From: JACMNW01 sp031413495
Lineage (GTDB): Bacteria; Pseudomonadota; Alphaproteobacteria; Rhodobacterales; Rhodobacteraceae
Direction: 5' to 3'
NCBI GenBank assembly: GCA_031413495.1
Contig: JANOFE010000171.1
Span: 1-22,220, forward strand
DNA: 22,220 nucleotides
Part shown: positions 15,899 through 22,220 of the stretch, piece by piece
How the letters are laid out: the number at the start of each line of letters is the position of its first letter
Position numbering within the stretch: the stretch's first letter is position 1
Program-made: the position numbers and the translations under genes
The notes under the pieces: model-generated
Told to the model about the DNA's origin: nothing
What the model saw: the letters and a program-made list of their open reading frames with translations, nothing else
The model's database searches: none

Positions 15899-16894
15899 TC
15901 ATGCGCCCTCCATCACATGCAGGGCGGATTGATCAAACGTCAGGCCCACGGTCTGCCCCTGATCTGGCAAGGCCTGTCCTGCGGGAATAATCGCCGCCAC
16001 TTCAGCCCCACCGGGAGCGGCGATGGTGATGCGGTGGCCCGCGCCAAGATACCGCAGGCTGGTGACAGGGCCGGATAGCAATGCCCCGCCAGCGGCAGTG
16101 AGGCGCAACGCCTCGGGGCGCAAGCTGGACCAAGCTGCAGGGCCACCAAGGCTGCGGGTCACGTCGGGCGGCAACACGTTGCTGGAGCCGACGAAATCGG
16201 CCACAAATCTGGTGCGGGGTTTGGCGTAAATTTCCGCCGGGGTGCCGATTTGGGCGATCTTGCCGTCGTTGAACACAGCCAGACTATCGGCCATCGACAA
16301 AGCTTCACCCTGATCATGCGTGACGAACACAAAAGTAATACCAAGCCGCTGTTGCAGGGTTTTCAATTCATCCTGCATCGCCTCGCGCAGTTTCAGGTCC
16401 AGTGCGCCAAGCGGTTCGTCCAGCAACAAAACGCGGGGTTCGTTGACAAGGGCACGGGCGAGGGCCACGCGTTGGCGTTGGCCGCCGGACAGTTGCGAGG
16501 GCTTTCTGTCGCCGTAAGTCTCCAGCTTGACGAGGGCCAGCATATCATCGGCTTTTGCATAGCGCTGGGTTCGGCCTATGCCTTTGACCATCAAGCCATA
16601 GGCCACATTATCCCGCACATTCATATGCGGAAACAGGGCATAATCCTGAAACACTGTGTTCACATTGCGCAGGTGTGGTGGCGTGTCGGAGACATCATCG
16701 CCGAAAATGCGGATGGTGCCGTGGGTAGGTTTTTCGAAACCCGAAATCAGCCGCAGGCAGGTGGTTTTGCCAGACCCCGACGGCCCCAGCATGGCAAAGA
16801 AAGACCCCGCAGCAATGGTCAGATCAACGCCGTCCACGGCATGAACAGACCCGAAATGGCGTGAGACGGCTTCGAAAATAACGGCGGGGGTCAT
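15899..16894 (-). CDS. ydcT: Polyamine-type ABC transporter ATPase (YdcT/PotA family)
   Basis: This ATP-binding subunit has about 331 residues. Walker A is GPSGSGKT (37-44), the Q-loop is in NTVFQDYALFPH, the ABC signature is LSGGQRQR, Walker B is LLLDEPLGALD and the switch His is in FVTHDQGEALS. A C-terminal TOBE-like regulatory region follows (about 230-331). The start at ATG 16894 aligns MTPAVIFEAVSR with the E. coli YdcT N-terminus; ATG 16900 and 16927 are in frame, and 16927 falls inside the repeat. The gene is separated from the binding-protein gene by a large inverted repeat. Confidence 0.92.
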   Translation of the reverse strand: MTPAVIFEAVSRHFGSVHAVDGVDLTIAAGSFFAMLGPSGSGKTTCLRLISGFEKPTHGTIRIFGDDVSDTPPHLRNVNTVFQDYALFPHMNVRDNVAYGLMVKGIGRTQRYAKADDMLALVKLETYGDRKPSQLSGGQRQRVALARALVNEPRVLLLDEPLGALDLKLREAMQDELKTLQQRLGITFVFVTHDQGEALSMADSLAVFNDGKIAQIGTPAEIYAKPRTRFVADFVGSSNVLPPDVTRSLGGPAAWSSLRPEALRLTAAGGALLSGPVTSLRYLGAGHRITIAAPGGAEVAAIIPAGQALPDQGQTVGLTFDQSALHVMEGA

Positions 16895-16913
16895 GGGCAT
16901 ATCCAACAACAAT

Positions 16914-16984
16914 CGTAGGGTGCGCATTTATTGCGCACCGCACCGATTCAGGAAAAAAGGTGCGCAATAAATGCGCACCCTACG
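16914..16984. repeat. 26-bp perfect inverted repeat (BIME/REP-like) between ydcS and ydcT
   Basis: The arms at 16914-16939 and 16959-16984 are exact inverted copies over 26 bases with a 19-base spacer. Each arm is itself palindromic (GGTGCGCA and TGCGCACC around TTTAT), so the RNA can form two small hairpins or one large stem. It begins eight bases after the ydcS stop and ends 19 bases before the ydcT start. This is typical of a repeated extragenic palindrome that protects the binding-protein mRNA, or of an attenuator. A copy-number search of the genome would show whether it is a dispersed family. Confidence 0.85.
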
Positions 16985-16992
16985 GGGTGGTG

Positions 16993-18147
16993 TTAACGCC
17001 CGCCGATAACGCCGATGTAGTCAGATACCCAGCGATAGTAAGGCACGCATTCGCCCTGCGCGCATTTGCTGGTTGGGGTTTTCCAGAAGCGGATCTTGTC
17101 GAAGTTTTCACTTTGGTTGCCGACGCACCCTTCCGGTGTCTGCATGCCTGACCCGTTGGAACAGGCCGCCGGCACCACCGGGATACCACCGAACCAAACC
17201 GAAAGGTCCGACTGCAAGTTTGACGAAAGTGAATGCTCGATCCACTTGTAGGCGCAGTTCAGGTTGGTGGCATCCGCCGCAATCATCGACGTGTCCGCCC
17301 AGCCGGTGACACCTTCCACCGGGATCACAGTATCAACCTTCTGGCCCGAACCCTGCAAGACATTTGCCATAAACTCCCATGAGCCGGAGGCCGCGACACC
17401 CTCGTTGGTAAAGTCGTCGATCTGAATGAACGCATCATGCCAATACCGCGCGACCAGTTGGCGTTGCTGACGAAGCAGATCAAGAACAGCCTTGTATTGG
17501 TCTTCGTTCAGTTCATATGGGCTGGTGATGCCAAGTTCCGGCTTGTGGGTCATCAGATAAAGCGCTGCATCCGCCACGTGAATAGGCCCGTCATAGGCCT
17601 GCACGCGCCCTTTGTTGGATTTTCCATCCGGCAGCATCTGTTCTTCGAATACGACACTCCACGAGGTTGGCGGCGTGTCGCCAAAAACTTCTGTGTTATA
17701 CATCAAGACGTTTGACCCCGACATGTACGGCACACCGTAATGCACCCCGTCCACCGTATGCCATGCCGCGTCTTTCAGGCGGTCATCCACCGTGCCCCAG
17801 CTTGGGATCAGATCCACATTGATCGGCTGCACCCGCTTGCCCGCGATCAGGCGCAGACTTGCATCCCCCGAAGCAGTGACCAGATCAAAGCCACCCTCGT
17901 TCATCAGGGCAACCATTTCGTCTGATGTATTGGCAGTTTTGACGTTCACCTTGCAGCCAGACTCCGCCTCGAACTTGGTGGCCCAGTCAAACGCCTTGTC
18001 GGTTTCGCCCCGTTCAACATAACCAGCCCAAGCCACGATATTGACCTGACCTTCGGACGCGCCAACCTCGGTCATCTGCGCAAACGCCGGGGTCAGGCCG
18101 ATCAGTGCGGCAAGCGCGGTAGTGCCCATCAATTTCAATATATTCAT
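16993..18147 (-). CDS. ydcS: Periplasmic polyamine-type substrate-binding protein (YdcS/PotD family)
   Basis: This is the extracytoplasmic solute-binding protein of the importer, 384 residues, similar in length to E. coli YdcS (381). It has a Sec signal peptide (MNILKLM core, ending TPAFA before Gln). The mature part carries WAGYVERGETDKAFDW, VASGSWEF and GWADTSMIAADATNLN-type segments of the spermidine/putrescine-binding family, plus several C-terminal cysteines that could form disulfides. ATG 18147 follows AGGGAG at about eight bases; the adjacent ATG at 18150 and an earlier start at 18177 are less likely. It is the first gene of the transport operon and is divided from the rest by the repeat. 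Confidence 0.9.
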   Translation of the reverse strand: MNILKLMGTTALAALIGLTPAFAQMTEVGASEGQVNIVAWAGYVERGETDKAFDWATKFEAESGCKVNVKTANTSDEMVALMNEGGFDLVTASGDASLRLIAGKRVQPINVDLIPSWGTVDDRLKDAAWHTVDGVHYGVPYMSGSNVLMYNTEVFGDTPPTSWSVVFEEQMLPDGKSNKGRVQAYDGPIHVADAALYLMTHKPELGITSPYELNEDQYKAVLDLLRQQRQLVARYWHDAFIQIDDFTNEGVAASGSWEFMANVLQGSGQKVDTVIPVEGVTGWADTSMIAADATNLNCAYKWIEHSLSSNLQSDLSVWFGGIPVVPAACSNGSGMQTPEGCVGNQSENFDKIRFWKTPTSKCAQGECVPYYRWVSDYIGVIGGR

Positions 18148-18209
18148 CATAATCTCCCTGAAGTTTGCGCTCTGCACCCATGGCAGAGCCGCCGGTTTTC
18201 CGGACTTGG

Positions 18210-18228
18210 AGACAGCCTAGGCCAGTCT
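18210..18228. promoter_or_regulatory. Dyad in the ydcS upstream region, possible operator
   Basis: AGAC-A-GCCTAGGC-CA-GTCT forms an imperfect dyad around the 8-bp palindrome GCCTAGGC. It lies about 65 bases upstream of ydcS, where a promoter would be expected. A possible promoter on the - strand is TTGCGA, 16 bases, TAGGCT, which would place this dyad over the -10. This is weak evidence. Confidence 0.25.
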
Positions 18229-18262
18229 TGGCATTTCGCAATATCAAAACGCAGAAGGGGTG

Positions 18263-18279
18263 TATCGGTTTTTCCGATA
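18263..18279. promoter_or_regulatory. LysR-type regulator box upstream of ydcS
   Basis: TATCGGTTTTTCCGATA is a perfect 6-bp dyad with a 5-base centre and fits the T-N11-A pattern of LysR-family sites. It lies about 115 bases upstream of ydcS, in the 200-base gap after the LysR-type gene. It could equally be a terminator-like hairpin for that gene. Apart from this and the dyad at 18210, nothing else is seen in the gap. Confidence 0.45.
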
Positions 18280-18349
18280 GGTGACGGCCAAAGCGCCCGT
18301 GGCCAATCCTCGCGTCCGGCGGGAGTATTTTTGCGAAAAGGAAGGCGCG

Positions 18350-19252
18350 TTAACGTGCAGAAATCGCAGATTGCGCAGAGCGGATGAAATTCAGCGCAGG
18401 CGGCGCCAGTGGCGCGCCCCGCCGCCATGCGAGGCCAACCTGAACAGACGGCAAATCGCCAGATACATCGCGGATTTCTATCCTATCGCCTTCAAGTGAC
18501 CATGGGCGATAGACGAGACTTGGCAAAATAGCGAGGCCAGCCCCGGTGGCGACCAGACTTCGCACCGCCTCGACCGACCGTGTGCGAAAGGCGATTTGCG
18601 GCTTTACCGCCAAAGCGGCCATCAAGCGGCGGGTGGATTCCTCGATCTCGTCCACCATCAACTGGATCAGCGGTTGCCCAGCCAATTCGTCCAGCGCAAT
18701 GGCTTCTTGTTGTGCGAGTGGGTGGGCGAGCGGCAGCCACAGACGGTAGGGGGATACCAGCAGGGTTTCCACATGCAACGCCATGCGGTCTTTGACCGAT
18801 GATGTCAGCAACACCGCCACATCCAACTCGCCACCAATCAGCAGATGTTGCAGATAATCGCCGTTATCCTCGATGACGTTCAGTTCCACCTGCGGAAAGG
18901 CGCGGCGAAAGCGCGACAGGATGTCAGACAACACATATCCTGCCACCAGTGAGGTCACGCCCAGCGACAGCCGACCCGTGGCAGTTTCGGCATCATTCTG
19001 AAATGTTGTGCGGGCGGTGGCGACATCAGCCAAGATCTGGCGCGCATGGCGCAGGAACGCCGATCCTTTGTGGGTGATGTCAATGCCGCGCGCCTGACGG
19101 TCAAAGAGGGTGACGCCAAGGTCATCTTCCAAAGCCCGGATGGCCTCAGTCACCGAGGATTGCGATATGGAAAGCGCGCGGGCTGCACCCGAGACAGACC
19201 CCTGTTCCGCTGCGGCGATGAAAAATTGCAGTTGTCGAAGGGTGAAGGCCAT
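18350..19252 (-). CDS. LysR-family transcriptional regulator
   Basis: This 300-residue protein has an N-terminal winged helix-turn-helix (LRQLQFFIAAAEQGSVSGAARALSIS.SSVTEAIRALEDDLG, about residues 5-50), then LFDRQARGIDIT and a LysR substrate-binding domain (about 90-295). The gene lies directly upstream of the ydcS operon on the same strand. Regulation of that operon is a fair inference, supported by the LysR-like box between them. E. coli uses a different regulator (YdcR) for its ydc operon. No clear ribosome-binding site precedes the ATG, which is 30 bases after the GAF gene; translation may be coupled. Confidence 0.9.
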   Translation of the reverse strand: MAFTLRQLQFFIAAAEQGSVSGAARALSISQSSVTEAIRALEDDLGVTLFDRQARGIDITHKGSAFLRHARQILADVATARTTFQNDAETATGRLSLGVTSLVAGYVLSDILSRFRRAFPQVELNVIEDNGDYLQHLLIGGELDVAVLLTSSVKDRMALHVETLLVSPYRLWLPLAHPLAQQEAIALDELAGQPLIQLMVDEIEESTRRLMAALAVKPQIAFRTRSVEAVRSLVATGAGLAILPSLVYRPWSLEGDRIEIRDVSGDLPSVQVGLAWRRGAPLAPPALNFIRSAQSAISAR

Positions 19253-19282
19253 GGTGGCAGGATCAGGCTGGCGCGCGTGTTG

Positions 19283-19714
19283 TCAAGCGTGTGCGATTGC
19301 CGCAAGCAGCGCCGCATGGTGAACTGAGACCAGCAGTTGATAGGCGGCTAGTTTGCCAGGCGTGAAATGGCCCGCTTCGGCCAACAGGTTCACGGTAGCC
19401 AAAACCGTGCCGGACGCATCTGCCACCGGAAGATTCGCCGCCGATCCAAGCCCAAGCGATGTGATCAGCGCATGATCAAAAAATATCTTTTCAAAATCAG
19501 CGGGGGTATTGGCGACGAAGGTTTCGCAGCGCGTGATGACTTGGGTGTGCCAGACATCATGCGTCAGCGGTTTGGTCCCCTGCGTCGGGTATTCAACAGG
19601 ATGCGAGGTATACGCACGCCAACACAAATCGCGCGCGGGGTCCAGCACAGTGATGGTGAACAGGATTGTGCCAAGATCGGCGCAGGCGTGGTGGAGGGTG
19701 GCGTAGGCGTGCAT
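19283..19714 (-). CDS. Small GAF-domain protein
   Basis: A single GAF-like domain fills this 143-residue protein: ITVLDPARDLCWRAYTS, TRCETFVANTPADF, LGLGSAANLPVADASGTVLATVNLL and an alanine-rich terminal helix. GAF domains bind small ligands or act as sensors. Free methionine sulfoxide reductases share the fold, but I do not see their full cysteine set. It starts 18 bases after holA with an AGAGGA site, so it is probably co-transcribed with leuS-lptE-holA and precedes the LysR gene. Its ligand is unknown. Confidence 0.7.
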   Translation of the reverse strand: MHAYATLHHACADLGTILFTITVLDPARDLCWRAYTSHPVEYPTQGTKPLTHDVWHTQVITRCETFVANTPADFEKIFFDHALITSLGLGSAANLPVADASGTVLATVNLLAEAGHFTPGKLAAYQLLVSVHHAALLAAIAHA

Positions 19715-19732
19715 CGGTTTGGTCCTCTGGGT

Positions 19733-20752
19733 TCAGCGGCGCATCATCGACAGCCGGATCAAGGCGCGTTCCATAACCGCCATCGTTGGCGCGCGCGAGG
19801 TGGACCGCAGCGTGAGATCAGTTTCCACCAGCAACGCCAGTGCCTGTTCCAATGCGCGCAGGCCCCAGCCAGAGGCTTGACGCAGCATGATGTCGCGGCG
19901 GGGGCCAAAAACAGGGGGCCGTGCGCGGGCAAGGCCGGACGCTGAGCCACCCGGATCGGACGATGCGGAATGCAAGGTGCGGAAATGTCGAAGTGCGCCA
20001 ATACACAGGCCTACGGCGGTCACACCCTGGCCTTCCAAGCGGCGCAGCAGGGGGGCGATGGCGGCATTGCGCCCATCTGCCACCGCATTCAACAGATCGT
20101 CAAGTTCAGCTTCAATTGTAGCGGGGGCCAGCATGGCAACCTCGGCTGGCATCAACGGCGTGGCATCACCCCATTTATACAGCGCGATCTTTTCAAGTGT
20201 TTGACGAAAATCGCCGGGGTCAAGGGCGCGGGCGAGGGTGGTGAGGTCGGCCATTGCATCGCGGTCTAGTGCGGTAAGACCTGCTTTTTTCAGGCTCGCC
20301 TCGATTTCTTCGCGCGTCGGCGGATCGTCGTATAACCCGGCGCAATACACATCGGGCCGCGTCTCAAACAGTTTCTTCAGCGTCGATTTTCCGGTCAGCC
20401 CGCCCGCTGTGACGATCAAAACCGCATCTCTGGGACGCCAATCCTTTAGCGTTGCTTCAATCAAAGGCGTCAAAGCATCAGCGGCATCTTCCAGCAAGGC
20501 CACGCGAGGGCCGGGGAAAAACCCTTGTGCTTTTAGCGCGTCCAGCAAAAGCGCAGGGTCTTTGCGAACTTCGGCGGCAGGAATGCGGGTCAATCGCATC
20601 TCGCCCTCGCCTTCGGGGCCAATCAAGGCGGCAATAACTTCTTGCCGCTTCAAGGCCACGCGCATCGGGTCTGCACCAAAAATCAGCAGCCCCGCACGCG
20701 CAGGATCAGGTTTGGCGAAATAGCGTGACGCCTCAGCCCCGCGCAGAATCAT
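19733..20752 (-). CDS. holA: DNA polymerase III delta subunit
   Basis: This 339-residue protein loads the beta sliding clamp as part of the clamp-loader complex. Recognisable HolA segments are the RYFAKPDPARAGLLIFGAD start, the ALLEDAADALTP region, DAVLIVTAGGLTGKSTLKKLFE and the C-terminal ALEQALALLVETDLTLRSTSRAP. The start is taken at ATG 20752, which overlaps the lptE stop in an ATGA junction; an upstream in-frame ATG at 20764 exists. The leuS-lptE-holA order is a common chromosomal core arrangement in alphaproteobacteria. Confidence 0.88.
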   Translation of the reverse strand: MILRGAEASRYFAKPDPARAGLLIFGADPMRVALKRQEVIAALIGPEGEGEMRLTRIPAAEVRKDPALLLDALKAQGFFPGPRVALLEDAADALTPLIEATLKDWRPRDAVLIVTAGGLTGKSTLKKLFETRPDVYCAGLYDDPPTREEIEASLKKAGLTALDRDAMADLTTLARALDPGDFRQTLEKIALYKWGDATPLMPAEVAMLAPATIEAELDDLLNAVADGRNAAIAPLLRRLEGQGVTAVGLCIGALRHFRTLHSASSDPGGSASGLARARPPVFGPRRDIMLRQASGWGLRALEQALALLVETDLTLRSTSRAPTMAVMERALIRLSMMRR

Positions 20753-21246
20753 GTGGCAGCCCATTGCCCCGAAGTGGCGATCAGCCGGGTAACGATCTGG
20801 TCAGCTAAGAGCCGCATCAGGCGCATGGCTGCATCCTGTTCGGCGGCAAGGCCTGCCACAGTAGACCCGGTGGCGGAATAAGAGGTGAAGCTGTTGACGC
20901 GGCCCCCGGTTAACCGGGTTCCCGTCGCAGTATCGGTCAGGCCCCAGTCAATACTGCCTGTCAGAGTATAACGGGTGATCGCGTTTTCGGGTGTGATCCC
21001 AACGCCAATCGGCTTGGTCGCAATCGAAAATGACAGTGCATAGATTGCCGCCTCAGGGCGGCCAAGGCGTTCTTCCAGTCGTTCCACCAGATCAAAACCA
21101 TTTTTGTCAGACGGATCATCCACCCGGATGCGGCCCTGCAAGCCTGCCGCAGCACCGCTGGGGCCATAAGCAGGCGCAAAGCCACAGGCCGCGACCGGCA
21201 GGGCGGCCAGCAGCATCAGGAAGTGGCGGCGATCAGATGACGACAT
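20749..21246 (-). CDS. lptE: LPS-assembly lipoprotein LptE
   Basis: This is a 165-residue outer-membrane lipoprotein that helps LptD insert lipopolysaccharide. It has a signal peptide with a lipobox (LPVAACGF, Cys21), followed by a short mature domain with YTLTGSIDWGLTDTATG. It overlaps the leuS end by 14 bases and the holA start by four, so it is translationally coupled in an essential-gene operon. Assignment rests on the lipobox, size and position between leuS and holA. Confidence 0.85.
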   Translation of the reverse strand: MSSSDRRHFLMLLAALPVAACGFAPAYGPSGAAAGLQGRIRVDDPSDKNGFDLVERLEERLGRPEAAIYALSFSIATKPIGVGITPENAITRYTLTGSIDWGLTDTATGTRLTGGRVNSFTSYSATGSTVAGLAAEQDAAMRLMRLLADQIVTRLIATSGQWAAT

Positions 21247-22162
21247 TCACAATCCGCCCCGGAACAACGATCAGCTTTTTCGGCAGTACCCCGCCCAAAG
21301 CCTTGATCACAGCTTCATCCGCCAGCACCCGTTTTTCAACCTCGGCGGGCGACATATCTTTTGGCACGCTGATTTCCGCCCGCCGTTTGCCGTTGATCTG
21401 AATGGGCAGGATCACGGTATCATCCACCAACATAGCCGGATCGGCCACAGGCCAAGGCGCGGTGGCGCATAGGCCCACACCGCCCTGATAAGACCAGATC
21501 GATTCGGCGATATGCGGCGTCATCGGCTGCATCAGTTGCGCCAAAGTGCGGATGGCCGCTTTCATGGCATGTGTAGAGCCATTGCTGCGTGACAGGATAT
21601 TTGTGAATTCATAAAGCTTGGCGATGGCCTTGTTGAACGTAAAGCTTTCGATGCCATGCGTCACATCCTGCACCGCGCGGGCACAGGCGCGGGCGATGGC
21701 GTCATCGTCAACCCCCACATGGCCGATCGGCATTTCGCCAATCCGCGCGCACAAAGCCCAGACGCGGGCAAGGTGCTTATGCGTCGCCTCGGCCCCGGAT
21801 GCCGTCCATTCCACATCGCGTTCGGGCGGGCTGTCAGACAACACGAACCAACGCGCGGTATCGGCCCCGAAGGCCGCAATGATGTTCATCGGATCAACGA
21901 CGTTTTTCTTCGATTTCGACATCTTGGCCGATGGAATCACGTCCACATGGGTGCCGTTGGCCAGTTTGCCATCGGTCACTTCTTCGGGCAGGTGGTAAAT
22001 CGGGCGGCCAGAGGCATCACGGGTCAGGTAAATTTCGTGCGTCACCATGCCTTGGGTGAACAGCGCGTTGAAGGGTTCAAAGCCGGGCACAGGCGGATCG
22101 GCGGGGGCGGCGTATCTGCGGTCGACGTTGATGCAACCGGCGTTTCCCGACCTGTGGGCCAT
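21233..22162 (-). CDS. leuS: Leucyl-tRNA synthetase, C-terminal part (5' end disrupted or missing)
   Basis: This segment covers the catalytic KMSKS loop (KMSKSKKNVVDP, residues 80-84 of the open frame), the anticodon-binding helical domain (about 115-225) and the C-terminal domain ending VPGRIVNVVI. LeuS homology is clear from GFEPFNALFTQGMVTHEIY (about base 22084) to the end. Upstream of that, the frame stays open to the window edge but lacks the expected EHA-LHLLY-RF block of the Rossmann domain. Either the gene is broken or rearranged there, or the sequence is a chimera. LeuS is essential and charges tRNA-Leu, so an intact copy is expected somewhere. Confidence 0.85.
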   Translation of the reverse strand: MAHRSGNAGCINVDRRYAAPADPPVPGFEPFNALFTQGMVTHEIYLTRDASGRPIYHLPEEVTDGKLANGTHVDVIPSAKMSKSKKNVVDPMNIIAAFGADTARWFVLSDSPPERDVEWTASGAEATHKHLARVWALCARIGEMPIGHVGVDDDAIARACARAVQDVTHGIESFTFNKAIAKLYEFTNILSRSNGSTHAMKAAIRTLAQLMQPMTPHIAESIWSYQGGVGLCATAPWPVADPAMLVDDTVILPIQINGKRRAEISVPKDMSPAEVEKRVLADEAVIKALGGVLPKKLIVVPGRIVNVVI

Positions 22163-22220
22163 CCGCGCGCAGCTGTAAGGCTGCCCTCGCGCTGCGCGTC
22201 GAAGGCGGGCCGTTCGGCGC

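Noticed and set aside
1..22220. CRISPR array, tRNA, rRNA, insertion sequence or phage genes
   Set aside because: I saw no regularly spaced direct repeats, no transposase or integrase motifs and no recognisable RNA gene on either strand.

Overview
The window looks like a G+C-rich alphaproteobacterium, most likely Rhodobacteraceae. This rests on the leuS-lptE-holA block, the codon style and the close protein resemblances. No rRNA or tRNA is present, so the genus is not resolved. I found no insertion sequence, phage gene, CRISPR array or toxin-antitoxin pair.

The left half (about 1-9950, + strand) is a catabolic operon for a soluble di-iron monooxygenase of the propane/phenol type (Prm/Mim). 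Its order is hydroxylase large subunit, reductase, hydroxylase small subunit, coupling protein, amidohydrolase, DUF59 protein, dedicated GroEL-like chaperonin and zinc alcohol dehydrogenase. The expected route is an alkane, ketone or phenol hydroxylated by the monooxygenase, with the alcohol then oxidised by the dehydrogenase. The chaperonin, and possibly the DUF59 protein, would help fold or metallate the hydroxylase. The large-subunit gene runs off the left edge and is frameshifted near 170. The frameshift separates the first iron ligand from the other five. A BLUF blue-light sensor, a DUF1097 membrane protein and an orphan pyruvate-dehydrogenase-E1-like enzyme (10096-12471) follow on the same strand.

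The right half (12634-22220, - strand) converges on the first. Reading leftwards from the right edge it holds leuS (3' part only), lptE, holA, a small GAF protein, a LysR regulator, then an ABC importer and aldehyde dehydrogenase operon. That operon has the same order as E. coli ydcSTUVW and suggests putrescine or polyamine uptake followed by gamma-aminobutyraldehyde oxidation. A 26-bp perfect inverted repeat lies between the binding-protein gene and the ATPase gene. A LysR-type palindrome lies in the control region.

The most interesting points are the chaperonin whose peptide-binding residues are replaced by polar ones while its ATPase residues are kept, the accessory set around the monooxygenase with a photoreceptor beside it, the orphan E1 with an altered thiamine-diphosphate motif, and the BIME-like repeat in the transporter operon. 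Two anomalies near the window edges (prmA frameshift, leuS junction) may be real lesions or assembly faults.
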